In this document: one piece after another, positions 25,400 through 34,504 of the stretch
Numbering within the stretch: the stretch's first letter is position 1
Layout of the letters: each line of letters begins with the position of its first letter
NCBI GenBank assembly: GCA_020072645.1
Contig: JAIQGK010000006.1
Location: 248,001 to 312,000 of the forward strand
Origin: Terriglobia bacterium
Lineage (GTDB): Bacteria; Acidobacteriota; Terriglobia; Terriglobales; Acidobacteriaceae
Direction of reading: 5' to 3'
DNA: 64,000 nucleotides
The notes under the pieces: generated by a model
What the model was told of the DNA's origin: nothing
Seen by the model: only the letters and a program-made list of their open reading frames with translations
The model's database searches: none
Made by a program: the position numbers and the translations under genes

Positions 25400-26917
25400 A
25401 TGCCCGTCTTTGCCGCAGTTGATATCGGTTCCAACTCAGTGCGGCTCAGTATTGCCGAACTTCGGCGTGGACGCCTGGTTTCTCTGCACCAGGACCGCGA
25501 GGTGACCCGCCTGGGTGAAGGCGTATTTCGCGACGGCAATCTCGATCCGCAGGCGATGGCCCAGACGCTGAAGGTGCTGCGCCGTTTTCACCGCGCGGTG
25601 CAGGGTCATGCCGTGGACCGGACGCGTGTTATCGGGACCAGCGCACTGCGTGACAGCAACAGCCGCCGCCTTTTTGAAGAATGGGTGAAGACCGTTACCG
25701 GCTGGAACCTTGAGGTTGTGAGCGGTCTTGAAGAAGGCCGTCTCATTCATTTGGGCGTGGTGTCAAACATGCGCACGCCGCCACCCAAAATGTTGCTGAT
25801 TGATCTGGGTGGAGGCAGTTGCGAACTCACTCTCTCTGAAAAAGGGCATATCAAAGAAATTGTCACGCTACCTCTGGGCGCGGTCCGGCTGACGCAGGAG
25901 TTTATCCATCATGATCCGCCTACAAAACCGGAGCTGAAGCGGCTGCATGACTTTATTGTGCAGGAAGCCGCTAGCATATCGCGCAAAATAACGCGTGCCG
26001 CAGTGCGCGCGGTGATTGCTACCTCCGGGACAGCAGCGGCACTGGCGGGAGCGGCGCAGTCTTTGCATCTTAGCCGGAGCGGTGGCGTCTCCCTGGCCAT
26101 TGCGGAGAAGCTCTCCCGCAGGCTGGCAAAAATGACCGATCGGCAGCGCGCGGCAATCAAGGGCATTAATCCCAAGCGCGCGCAGATCATCGTGGCCGGC
26201 TCAGCGGTGTATGCGCATGTGCTTGACGCTTGCGGACTGAAGGGGTTTCGATACTCTCCACTCGGACTGCGTGATGGAATTTTGGCGCAGATGGCCGCTG
26301 AATATGACCAGCACACCCGCTCACACCGCCAATTGGAAGCTGACCGCCAAGACGTGCTCATGAACACCGCCCGCCGATACGGGGTTGACCTGGAAAATGC
26401 CGAGCAGGTGCGCAAGCTGGCCCTTGCTCTTTTTGACCAGACCCGGCGCATGCACGGCCTGAGCAAGGATTGTCGTGAATGGATTGCCGCCGCGGCAATT
26501 TTGTATGAGGTTGGAACGTACATCAATCCGGTTGGCCTGCACCGCCACGCTTACTATGTGATCTCGCGCTCGGAACTGTTTGGCTTCACTCCCTTGCAGC
26601 GAAAAATTATTGCAACAATCGCGCGCTTCCAGGGGAACTCCAAACCACAATTTCGCGACCGCCTCATCAAGTTGCTGCCGGCTCAAATCCGGTCAGACGT
26701 GATCAAGAGCACGGCGCTCTTGCGGGTGGCGCGCGCTTTAAATCAAGGCAGGCTTTCTGCCGTGGAATCCATTCGCGTGGTGGCGCGCGGCGGGGAAGTG
26801 ACGCTCAACGTGGAGGCGGGCCGCGCCGGCGCAGATTTGGAGCTGTGGGCTGGAGAAAAAGAGCGGGCTTATTTCCGCGAAGTCTTTGGCCGTGAGCTTG
26901 ACTTCAAGCTGGTCTGA
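25400..26917 (+). CDS. ppx: Exopolyphosphatase Ppx/GppA
   Basis: 505 residues. An actin-like ATPase-fold phosphatase: N-terminal VFAAVDIGSNSVRLSIAEL, the LLIDLGGGSCELTL phosphate loop at about 140, and an HD-type C-terminal domain (about 325-480). It hydrolyses terminal phosphates from polyP and possibly pppGpp. It lies 6 bp after the CHAD gene. Its last 49 bases overlap, tail to tail, the end of sixA on the other strand, which may give antisense RNA interference between the two operons. Confidence 0.94.
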   Translation: MPVFAAVDIGSNSVRLSIAELRRGRLVSLHQDREVTRLGEGVFRDGNLDPQAMAQTLKVLRRFHRAVQGHAVDRTRVIGTSALRDSNSRRLFEEWVKTVTGWNLEVVSGLEEGRLIHLGVVSNMRTPPPKMLLIDLGGGSCELTLSEKGHIKEIVTLPLGAVRLTQEFIHHDPPTKPELKRLHDFIVQEAASISRKITRAAVRAVIATSGTAAALAGAAQSLHLSRSGGVSLAIAEKLSRRLAKMTDRQRAAIKGINPKRAQIIVAGSAVYAHVLDACGLKGFRYSPLGLRDGILAQMAAEYDQHTRSHRQLEADRQDVLMNTARRYGVDLENAEQVRKLALALFDQTRRMHGLSKDCREWIAAAAILYEVGTYINPVGLHRHAYYVISRSELFGFTPLQRKIIATIARFQGNSKPQFRDRLIKLLPAQIRSDVIKSTALLRVARALNQGRLSAVESIRVVARGGEVTLNVEAGRAGADLELWAGEKERAYFREVFGRELDFKLV

Positions 26918-27399
26918 AGCGTTCGCGCGATTTTGGGCGTCACCAGCCAGTCCAGCGTGCCGGTGCGTCCGTTCATCTCCACGCGGGCGACGGCGCCTTT
27001 CTTGAAGTCAATGTGCGTGGCGCCGTTGGGGCCGGAAATCGATTTGCTCAGGAACTCCGTAAAGCTTGGATTGTGCCCCACCACCATGATGGCATCGTAG
27101 CTCTTATAGCGCGCCAGAACTGTCCGAAACTGTTCGAAGCCGGCTTCCGGGCGCAGGGCGTCTTCGATTTGTACGGCTCCCTCAAACGCTAATTCATTGG
27201 CCACCAGAGAAGCTGTCTGGCGCGCCCGTTTGAGCGGACTGCTAATGATCTGATCAACCTGGACATCCAGGTTCGCCAGCAGACGGCCGATATAACGAAC
27301 TTGCAGAATGCCTTCTTCATCCAAAGGGCGGCGTTCGTCCTTCTTTGGGTTCAGCATGGTTTTACCGGCGGAAGCATGACGGAAAAAATATATAAGCAT
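26869..27399 (-). CDS. sixA: SixA-type phosphohistidine phosphatase
   Basis: 176 residues of the histidine phosphatase superfamily: catalytic RHASAG at the N-terminus (His8) with the SixA-style RHA instead of RHG, SPLKRARQTA, and the second histidine in VGHNPSFTEFLS. SixA removes phosphate from phosphohistidine proteins such as ArcB and PtsN-pathway members. The start is 3 bp after the ppk stop, so it is co-transcribed with Ppk1, an enzyme that itself uses a phosphohistidine intermediate. The C-terminus overlaps the ppx end by 49 nt. Confidence 0.92.
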   Translation of the reverse strand: MLIYFFRHASAGKTMLNPKKDERRPLDEEGILQVRYIGRLLANLDVQVDQIISSPLKRARQTASLVANELAFEGAVQIEDALRPEAGFEQFRTVLARYKSYDAIMVVGHNPSFTEFLSKSISGPNGATHIDFKKGAVARVEMNGRTGTLDWLVTPKIARTLQTSLKSSSRPKTSRK

Positions 27400-27402
27400 A
27401 GG

Positions 27403-29604
27403 CTATCGGGCAAGCACCTGTCTTTTGCGCCGGCCAATGGACCTTCTGGGCCGGGGTGTGGCTGGTTCAGGAATATCGGCTGCCGTGGCTGTGCCTTCTG
27501 CCACGGCAATCAGGAACTCCTGGGCTGAAAAAGCTGGTTCTCTACTTTTACGTGCCGGTCGTGTGTAGTGTCCGTTACGGTCCAGAAAGCGCGCCTTTAC
27601 GTTGTCTGCGAGATAAGCAGCCAGTATCTCGCTTTTTACACGTTGCTTCAAATGCGGATCCAGCACTGGACATAGAACTTCAACGCGTTCATAAAGGTTG
27701 CGTGGCATCCAGTCAGCGCTTGAGATGTAGACTTCATCTTCACCGCCATTTTCAAAATAAAAAATACGCGTATGTTCCAGCAATCTGCCCACGACGCTGC
27801 GGACAACAATGTTGTTGCTGATACCCGGCACTCCCGGCCGTAACGAGCACATGCCGCGCACCGTAAGATCAATGGGAACGCCTGCCTGCGACGCCCTGTA
27901 TAAAGCCTCAATCACGTTTTTATCGAGTAGCGAATTCATTTTGGCGATAATCCGCGCCGGCCTTCCGTTGGCCGCGTGCTCGGCTTCGCGATGAATCTGC
28001 TCCAGCGTGGTTGCGGCAAGGTCGATCGGTGAAATGGCTAGCGGAGTGTAACTCGGCGCTTCAGCATAGGCGGTGAGATAGTTGAATACCGAGTGAACCG
28101 CCGAGGTGATATTCGGCGCAGCCGTGAGCAAGCTCAGGTCCGTATAGAAGCGCGCTGTTGTCGGATTGTAATTGCCTGTTCCGATATGAACGTACCGTCG
28201 CGTCTTGCCGTCAGGATCATGGCGGACGAGCAGACAAAGCTTGCAATGGGTCTTGAGGCCCACCAGCCCGTGATAAACCTGAACACCCTCGTCTTCGAGC
28301 GTACGTGCCCATTGGATATTCGAGGCCTCGTCAAAGCGCGCCGTCAATTCCAATACGGCAGTCACTTCTTTCTCAGCCGCGGCGGCGGCGATCAACGCTC
28401 CCACAATTGGCGAATCTCGGTTGGTGCGATAGATTGTCTGCTTCAGAGAGATAACGGCGGGATCCGTTGCCGCGCTCTCAACGAAATCCACCACCGCATC
28501 AAAGGAATCATAAGGATGGTGGAGCAGGATGTCGCGCTTGCGCAGCTCCGCAAAGATGTTGGGAGTGTTGGGCGGAAGCCGCAATTCACGCGGCACAAAT
28601 CGCTTAAATTTCAGCTCAGGCCGCTCGATCTCATAAAAATTGAAGAGTCGGGAAAGGTTTACCGGGCCTTGCGTGTAAAAAATTTGCCAGTCCTCAAGTT
28701 CAAAGGTCTGCTGCAGCCGTCGGGCAATTTCCGCACTGGCATTGGCGTCAATCTCCAGCCGCACAGCATCACCTTTACGACGACGGTGCAGTTCTGTCCT
28801 GACGGACTCAAGCAGGTTGCGCGATTCTTCCTCCTCGACATACAGATTGCTGTTTCGGGTCACACGAAATGACGCAGCCGAGACAATTTCATACCCGCGA
28901 TACATCGTGGCCGCGTGATACGTGAGAAGATCGGCGAGAAAAACGTAATCTATGCCAGTCTGCGATGGCAGGCGTACCAGGCGAGGAAGCACGCGCGGGA
29001 CGGTAATCACACCCATGTAAGTGCCGCTGGCCCGCCGCTTGCGTTTAAGCAACAATGCAATGCAGAGCGCCTTGTTCAGCACGCGCGGAAAAGGATGCGC
29101 CGGATCCACCGTTACAGGCGTGAGCAGCGGATCAACTTCTTTTTCACAATAGGCGTCTATGAAGGCTTCCTGCTCCGGAGCAAGATCTTTCAAGTCCAGA
29201 ACGCGTATGTTTTCCTTTGCCAGCGCGGGCATTAACCTGTTGTTCCAGCTATCGTACTGCTCCTGGACAAACTCGTGCGTTTCTCTGGCAATCAACTCGC
29301 GCTCTTGCTGGGCGGAAAGCGCATCAGGACCGGCATCAATGTAGCCTTCTTCAATGCGCTGCAGAAGACCGGCGACACGGACCTCAAAAAATTCGTCAAG
29401 ATTGCTCGCCGTGATCGCCAGAAACTTTACCCGTTCCAATAGCGGATTGTGGTAATCGTTCGCTTCTTCAAGCACACGACGGTTAAATGCAAGCCATGAA
29501 GTCTCACGATTGATGTAAAGGGACGGATCTGATACTGACCGGTTCATGCGCTGGACAGAGGCAGGTCTGGAGCCATTGTTCGTTGTTTGATGCCTCCCGA
29601 TCAT
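27403..29604 (-). CDS. ppk: Polyphosphate kinase 1
   Basis: About 733 residues from the ATG at 29604; alternatives are a TTG at 29643 and an ATG at 29547, the latter matching the family start best (LYINRETSWLAFNRRVLEEA). Domains: N-terminal helices, head, and two phospholipase-D-like C-terminal lobes. The autophosphorylated histidine lies in RYVHIGTGNYNP, the second active-site histidine in LLEHTRIFYF. It polymerises ATP gamma-phosphate into polyP at the membrane. Co-transcribed with sixA, 3 bp downstream. Opposite to the CHAD-ppx operon. Confidence 0.95.
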   Translation of the reverse strand: MIGRHQTTNNGSRPASVQRMNRSVSDPSLYINRETSWLAFNRRVLEEANDYHNPLLERVKFLAITASNLDEFFEVRVAGLLQRIEEGYIDAGPDALSAQQERELIARETHEFVQEQYDSWNNRLMPALAKENIRVLDLKDLAPEQEAFIDAYCEKEVDPLLTPVTVDPAHPFPRVLNKALCIALLLKRKRRASGTYMGVITVPRVLPRLVRLPSQTGIDYVFLADLLTYHAATMYRGYEIVSAASFRVTRNSNLYVEEEESRNLLESVRTELHRRRKGDAVRLEIDANASAEIARRLQQTFELEDWQIFYTQGPVNLSRLFNFYEIERPELKFKRFVPRELRLPPNTPNIFAELRKRDILLHHPYDSFDAVVDFVESAATDPAVISLKQTIYRTNRDSPIVGALIAAAAAEKEVTAVLELTARFDEASNIQWARTLEDEGVQVYHGLVGLKTHCKLCLLVRHDPDGKTRRYVHIGTGNYNPTTARFYTDLSLLTAAPNITSAVHSVFNYLTAYAEAPSYTPLAISPIDLAATTLEQIHREAEHAANGRPARIIAKMNSLLDKNVIEALYRASQAGVPIDLTVRGMCSLRPGVPGISNNIVVRSVVGRLLEHTRIFYFENGGEDEVYISSADWMPRNLYERVEVLCPVLDPHLKQRVKSEILAAYLADNVKARFLDRNGHYTRPARKSREPAFSAQEFLIAVAEGTATAADIPEPATPRPRRSIGRRKRQVLAR

Positions 29605-29695
29605 TGTACTTTGTTTCCGGCCAAGATAGAGGACTTGCTCCAATGTGGCAGTATTAATGTATTACTCTAATAGCTGAGTATAAGTAGATGATTTA

Positions 29696-30358
29696 TTAGG
29701 CTTGTGAGTGGTGTCTTACGTCCGCTCCCCGAACCCAGAAGATAACGTCTTCAGCAATGTTTGTAGCATGGTCGGCCACGCGCTCAAGGTTTCTTGCCAC
29801 GATGAGCGTGTCCAGCAGGTTGCGGTGCATGCCGGCGGACTTGGCCATTGCGGCATCAACGGCCTCAAAGATTTCCCGGTTCATGTTGTCAACCATGTCA
29901 TCGCGTTCCAGCACTGCCTGGGCCATATCAACATCGGCCGTAAGAAAAGCATTCAGGGCGTCACGAACCATGCTGATGCTGAGCTGCGCCATCCGTGGAA
30001 TATCCACGTTCAAAGCGGGGTCGGGGCGCGTCAGCAGGTCCATGACACGTTCGGCGATGTTGACTGCTTGGTCGCCGACACGTTCCAGGTCGGCATTGAT
30101 TTTGATGCAGGCGACGATGAAGCGAAGGTCAATGGCCATGGGCTGCTGCATTGCCAGCAAATCAATGGACATTTCGTCCACGTCGCGCTCAGCGGCATTG
30201 ATCTTGGATTCATCGCGCAGAACCAATTCACAAAGGGAGAGGTCGCGGGTTTGGTAGGCCCTCACTGCGCGTTCCACGGCCTGCTCCGCCATGCCGCCCA
30301 TGGCCAGCAGCTTTTGTTTTAAGTCGTCAAGTCCCTGATGGAAACGCGTACGCGTCAT
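29696..30358 (-). CDS. phoU: Phosphate transport regulator PhoU
   Basis: 220 residues, two three-helix bundles with the metal-binding E-x-x-x-D motifs ([19 protein letters not shown] and [18 protein letters not shown]). PhoU links Pst transport status to PhoR and represses the Pho response when phosphate is abundant. The ATG overlaps the pstB stop by four bases (ATGA), so it is translationally coupled as the last gene of pstSCAB-phoU. A 91-bp gap separates it from ppk. Confidence 0.96.
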   Translation of the reverse strand: MTRTRFHQGLDDLKQKLLAMGGMAEQAVERAVRAYQTRDLSLCELVLRDESKINAAERDVDEMSIDLLAMQQPMAIDLRFIVACIKINADLERVGDQAVNIAERVMDLLTRPDPALNVDIPRMAQLSISMVRDALNAFLTADVDMAQAVLERDDMVDNMNREIFEAVDAAMAKSAGMHRNLLDTLIVARNLERVADHATNIAEDVIFWVRGADVRHHSQA

Positions 30359-31116
30359 CCGAACCTCCCGGTAATGTAATCTTCCGTGCGTTTGTTGGAA
30401 GGCTTGGTAAACATGGTTTCTGTCTTATCCAATTCCACCATGTTGCCCATGAGAAAGAAAGCGGTGAAGTCCGCCACGCGTGCGGCCTGCTGCATGTTAT
30501 GCGTGACAATCACAACCGTGTATTCCTTTTTCAGTTCGAAAATCAAGTCTTCAATTTTGGCGGTGGAGATGGGATCAAGCGCGGAAGCGGGTTCATCCAT
30601 CAGCAGCACTTCTGGTTCTACTGCCAAGGCTCGCGCAATGCAAAGCCGCTGCTGCTGCCCTCCGGAAAGACTGGCGCCTGATTTCTTTTTTAAATCGTCT
30701 TTGACTTCGTCCCAAAGTGCTGCCTGCTTGAGAGACCGCTCCACCACCTGATCGAGTTCACGCCGATTGCGAAAACCATTCAGCTTTAGTCCCGCAGCCA
30801 CATTGTCATAAATCGACATGGTGGGAAACGGATTGGCTTTTTGAAATACCATGCCAACGCGGCGACGTATCCATACCGGCGAAACGCCCTTGCCGTAAAC
30901 GTCCAAGTCTCCGATGCAGACCGTGCCTTCCACGCGCGTATCGGGCAACGTTTCATGCATCCTGTTCAGACAGCGCACAAAAGTTGATTTGCCGCAGCCG
31001 GAAGGGCCAATGATGGCGGTGGCCTTTTTGGCTGGAATTTCCATTCCGATATCGAACAGCGCCTGCTTGGCCCCAAACCAGGCGTTCAAATGGGCCACGT
31101 GAATGCCTGCGTCCAT
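30355..31116 (-). CDS. pstB: Phosphate ABC transporter ATPase PstB
   Basis: 253 residues from the ATG at 31116 ([15 protein letters not shown]); an extension upstream lies inside pstA. ABC motifs: Walker [10 protein letters not shown], signature [15 protein letters not shown], Walker [16 protein letters not shown]-loop [15 protein letters not shown]. It energises phosphate import by PstA/PstC. The start overlaps the pstA stop by one base (TGATG); the stop overlaps phoU (ATGA). Confidence 0.97.
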   Translation of the reverse strand: MDAGIHVAHLNAWFGAKQALFDIGMEIPAKKATAIIGPSGCGKSTFVRCLNRMHETLPDTRVEGTVCIGDLDVYGKGVSPVWIRRRVGMVFQKANPFPTMSIYDNVAAGLKLNGFRNRRELDQVVERSLKQAALWDEVKDDLKKKSGASLSGGQQQRLCIARALAVEPEVLLMDEPASALDPISTAKIEDLIFELKKEYTVVIVTHNMQQAARVADFTAFFLMGNMVELDKTETMFTKPSNKRTEDYITGRFG

Positions 31117-31979
31117 CAACTGGCTCCCTTGATGACGCCGCGGCTCACGATGAACCGGACAAAAACGACAGTAAGCACAATCATAGAAATGAGAACCAGG
31201 GCAGCAGTCCATGCCTGAGCGTGCGCCTGCTCATAGGGCTGGATGGCGTATTTATATATCTGCAAGGGGAGCGCTGCCACCGGTTGGTTGGGACTTGAGC
31301 TCCAGAACTCATTGCCGAAGGCGGTAAACATGAGGGGCGCACTCTCACCGGCGATGCGCGCAAATGCCAGCATTACGCTGGTGACAATTCCGGCGCTGGC
31401 CGAACGAAGCACAACAGAAAGGATGGTGCGCCATTTGGGAATCCCCAGCCCCAGAGCGGCTTCGCGTATGGACTGCGGCACCAGCAGCAGGACTTCTTCA
31501 GTGGTGCGGGAAATCACTGGAATCATCATAATGCCGAGAGCCACGCTTCCGGAAATGAGGGAGAAATGCCCTTGTGGAACCACGACCAGAGCCCACGCTG
31601 TCATGCCAATTACCACAGAGGGCACTCCGTTGAGCACGTCGGCGGTAAAGCGGACGATGTTGCCGAATTTGTTGCGGCCGTATTCGGCCAAAAAGATTCC
31701 TGCGCCAATTCCTAACGGAACACCGATCAGGCTGGCGAAGCCCAAAAGCAAGATAGATCCGAGGATCGCATTACCCATGCCGCCACCTTCTTCACCAATC
31801 GGTTTGGGAATCTGGGTGAGGAACGCCCAATTGAAAGTACCCAAGCCTCGGACTACGACTGTTCCCAAAATTAAAAAGAGAGGCACAGTCACTATGAGCG
31901 CAGCAACAGTAATCAGGCCAAGGGCGATCCAATTCGATAGCCTGCGGCGGAGAGAAGTGGTATGAGGGTTTTTAAGCAA
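31116..31979 (-). CDS. pstA: Phosphate ABC transporter permease PstA
   Basis: 287 residues with six membrane helices. The EAA loop ([18 protein letters not shown]) and the PstA-typical [11 protein letters not shown] region identify it. It forms the channel with PstC. Overlaps pstC by eight bases and pstB by one base. Confidence 0.96.
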   Translation of the reverse strand: MLKNPHTTSLRRRLSNWIALGLITVAALIVTVPLFLILGTVVVRGLGTFNWAFLTQIPKPIGEEGGGMGNAILGSILLLGFASLIGVPLGIGAGIFLAEYGRNKFGNIVRFTADVLNGVPSVVIGMTAWALVVVPQGHFSLISGSVALGIMMIPVISRTTEEVLLLVPQSIREAALGLGIPKWRTILSVVLRSASAGIVTSVMLAFARIAGESAPLMFTAFGNEFWSSSPNQPVAALPLQIYKYAIQPYEQAHAQAWTAALVLISMIVLTVVFVRFIVSRGVIKGAS

Positions 31980-33024
31980 GCGCCCTCGATGGTTTTCCCC
32001 GGGCTATAGACCATACCAGCAACCCGGCCAGAGCGTTCACAATGAGGGTGATCACAAATAAAATCAGCGCCATTTCCATCAGAGCGCTTAAATACAAATT
32101 GCCAACAGCCTCAGTGAATTCATTGGCAACCGCGCTGGCAAGCGTGTATCCGGGAGCGAAGAGGGAACGCGCAATTTCCGGACGGTTGCCGATCACCATG
32201 GTTACGGCCATGGTTTCACCCAGGGCACGGCCAAGCCCCAGAATCACCGCGCCGAAGATACCTGGCCGAGCGTTGCGCAGGACGGCGATGCGCAGCATTT
32301 CCCACTTTGTAGCTCCCAGCGCCAACGCGGCTTCGCGCTGCACGCGCGGAACGGCGGTGATGACCTCACGGGTAATGGAGGCAATGATGGGCAGGATCAT
32401 AATGGCAATAATCATCCCGGCAGCAAGCATTCCCCAGCCGTATTTCGGGCCTTCAAACAAACCTGTCCAGCCGAAATACCTGGCCAGAAATGGCTCCACA
32501 TGCACGCGAACAAACGGGGCCAGAACAAAGATGCCCCAGAGTCCGTAGATTACGCTGGGAATCGCCGCAAGCAGTTCAACCAGCAAAGAGAGGACCGCAC
32601 GAATGCGCAGCGGGCAGATCTCGGTGAGAAAGAGCGCCGTTCCAACAGAGAGAGGGACCGCGATTACGAGACTGACCAATGAGGAAACGATCGTGCCGTA
32701 AATGAAAGGCAACGCGCCAAAATCTTCAGCAACAGGATCCCAGATTTGCTTGACCAGGAACTTGAACCCAAATTTAGATATGGAAAGGCGCGACTGGCTG
32801 ACCAGTTCAAAAAAGATAAGACCCACCATGGCCAGCACAGCCAGCGCGCAGAGAAGGATAACGCCGCGAAATACCCGGTCGGCAAACACGTTTTCCCGGA
32901 AAACCAGGCGGCTTTTAGGCACAACCTGCAAAGTTTCCGAGCTGCCCAAAACAGGAGCCGACATCTCTGCTGCTTCAGGCACTTCTGAGCCCCGGGAAGG
33001 CCCGTGCTCCGGCATGGTTCGCAT
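31972..33024 (-). CDS. pstC: Phosphate ABC transporter permease PstC
   Basis: 350 residues; the first 45 are a polar extension before the first helix, and the ATG codons at 33015 and 32964 are possible alternative starts. Membrane domain with PVAEDFGALPFIYGT, AIPSVIYGLWGI and the EAA loop (RVQREAALALGATKWEML). A candidate Pho box pair sits at 33047-33063, only 23 bp before the first ATG, which would fit better if the start were internal or the transcript leader very short. Confidence 0.95.
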   Translation of the reverse strand: MRTMPEHGPSRGSEVPEAAEMSAPVLGSSETLQVVPKSRLVFRENVFADRVFRGVILLCALAVLAMVGLIFFELVSQSRLSISKFGFKFLVKQIWDPVAEDFGALPFIYGTIVSSLVSLVIAVPLSVGTALFLTEICPLRIRAVLSLLVELLAAIPSVIYGLWGIFVLAPFVRVHVEPFLARYFGWTGLFEGPKYGWGMLAAGMIIAIMILPIIASITREVITAVPRVQREAALALGATKWEMLRIAVLRNARPGIFGAVILGLGRALGETMAVTMVIGNRPEIARSLFAPGYTLASAVANEFTEAVGNLYLSALMEMALILFVITLIVNALAGLLVWSIARGKPSRALA

Positions 33025-33046
33025 GTCTCAGAAGCTAGCAGACGAT

Positions 33047-33063
33047 TGTTAATAGACTGTTAA
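33047..33063 (-). promoter_or_regulatory. Candidate Pho box upstream of pstC
   Basis: On the minus strand TTAACA-GTCTA-TTAACA, two perfect hexamers with an 11-bp period, the spacing of Bacillus-type PhoP boxes. The same hexamer pair occurs before pstS. It overlaps the T-run of the pstS terminator. Confidence 0.5.
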
Positions 33064-33093
33064 AAAACAAGCGCCGGCAGGTTAAACCGGCGC
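33062..33093 (-). terminator. Terminator/attenuator between pstS and pstC
   Basis: On the minus strand GCGCCGG, a 9-nt loop and CCGGCGC, then TTGTTTTTT. It lies 26 bp after the pstS stop. Partial read-through would produce more PstS than membrane subunits. Confidence 0.8.
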
Positions 33094-33118
33094 TGGAAGG
33101 AGTTGAAGGAATTTTTGT

Positions 33119-34156
33119 TTATTTCTTTGCAGACTGTTTTGCAGTTACCTTGATTTCTTTGATCCGCGCTTTCACTTTTGCGGCCACATTCTTTGGCAAT
33201 GGAGCGTACTGGAGCGCAGACGTCATGGTCTGTCCTTTGTCGACCATCCAGTTTAGAAAGTCCACAAAAGCTTTTTCCTTGCCTGCATCCTTCCATTCCG
33301 CGGGAACCAGGAGCCAGGTAAAGCTGCTGATGGGGTATGCAGCTTTGCCGGGCGCGTTGGTGATGGAGACCCTGAAGTCGTCCGGCATGTCTTTGACCGA
33401 GGCGGCTGCCGCCGTTACTGAGTCAAGGCTGGCCTTGACGAAAGATCCAGCAGCATTTTGCACGCTGCCGTAAGGCATTTTGTTGGAGACGGCGTAAATG
33501 AGTTCAACATAACCGAGACTTCCTTCGGTTTGTTTTACGGTTCCCGCAACTCCTTCATTGCCCTTGCCGCCCAGACCGACTGGCCAGTTTACCGATGTGC
33601 CTTTGCCGACTTTGTCCTTCCACTCAGAGCTGACCTTGGACAAATAATCGGTCCAGATGTAAGTTGTTCCGCTGCCATCCGAGCGATGAACGATGACGAT
33701 ATCTTCATCGGGAAATTTGACGCCAGGATTGGCTTTGGCCAGCCGGGGATCGTTCCACTTTTTAATTTTGCCGAGGAACAGATCAGCCAGCACGTCCGGC
33801 GTGAATTTGAGCTCGCCAGTTACACCCGTAACGTTGTACATAGGCACGTCAGCGCCAAGGACGGTTGGGATGTGAAAAACTTTGGCCGGAGTTTGCGCAA
33901 TCTGTTCATCGGTCATGGGGCCATCACTGGCGCCGAAATCAACGGTCCCAGACTGAATCTGCTTGATGCCGCCGCCGCTGCCAATGGATTGATAGTTGAT
34001 TTTGATGTCAGAATGTTGATTGTGGTACTCATCAAACCACTTGGAATACATGGGATACGGGAAAGTCGCGCCCGCACCGGTCAAATCCGTTTCCGCGCTC
34101 GCCACGCCGAGCATCGCGGCCACTACTGCCAATGCCATCGCAAATCTCATTTTCAT
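33119..34156 (-). CDS. pstS: Phosphate-binding protein PstS
   Basis: 345 residues with signal peptide (MKMRFAMALAVVAAMLGVASA). The phosphate-binding protein pattern is clear: LTGAGATFPYPMYSKWFDEY at the mature N-terminus, SIGSGGGIKQI, DFGASDGPMTDEQI, and the HRSDGSGTTYIWTDYL loop, whose Arg, Asp, Ser and Gly contact phosphate. Acts in the periplasm. First gene of the pst operon; preceded by an 11-bp-period Pho box and followed by an attenuator. Confidence 0.97.
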   Translation of the reverse strand: MKMRFAMALAVVAAMLGVASAETDLTGAGATFPYPMYSKWFDEYHNQHSDIKINYQSIGSGGGIKQIQSGTVDFGASDGPMTDEQIAQTPAKVFHIPTVLGADVPMYNVTGVTGELKFTPDVLADLFLGKIKKWNDPRLAKANPGVKFPDEDIVIVHRSDGSGTTYIWTDYLSKVSSEWKDKVGKGTSVNWPVGLGGKGNEGVAGTVKQTEGSLGYVELIYAVSNKMPYGSVQNAAGSFVKASLDSVTAAAASVKDMPDDFRVSITNAPGKAAYPISSFTWLLVPAEWKDAGKEKAFVDFLNWMVDKGQTMTSALQYAPLPKNVAAKVKARIKEIKVTAKQSAKK

Positions 34157-34206
34157 TGTCGCTCCTCAGTGTTGATCTCCGTGTGCACGAGATGAAGCTA
34201 ACAAAG

Positions 34207-34227
34207 GAGTGTTAAACGAGTGTTAAA
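34207..34227 (-). promoter_or_regulatory. Candidate Pho box upstream of pstS
   Basis: Two identical 10-mers, TTTAACACTC, at an exact 11-bp period on the minus strand, followed one period further by the weaker TTTGTTAGC. This is the direct-repeat layout of PhoP/PhoB sites, about 50 bp before the pstS start. The PhoBR pair in the window is the likely regulator. Confidence 0.68.
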
Positions 34228-34435
34228 AAGCAGCGTCTAGCTACTAGCTGCTGGCTCTTAGCCTTTAGCTGTTTTTTTCTGAAGACATCTCGATTCGCCG
34301 ATGCATAGTCAAACTTCGTGCGGTTAGCGCCGCTCTCGGGGCAGGGCAGCTCGTATCAGGCATGACTAAGACCATGCCTTCGGGCGCGGATAAGCAAAAG
34401 GGGAGATTTCATGACGTGACGTTCGCAGTAGATTC

Positions 34436-34468
34436 GCAAAAAGAACGCCGGCTGCTCAGGCCGGCGCT
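34436..34468 (-). terminator. Terminator after the porin gene
   Basis: CGCCGGC, 7-nt loop, GCCGGCG, followed on the minus strand by TTCTTTTTGCG. It lies 37 bp past the porin stop. The rest of 34228-34435 shows no gene. Confidence 0.8.
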
Positions 34469-34504
34469 CAAAAATAAAGCAAGGGAGAAATTGTGCACTG
34501 CGGC

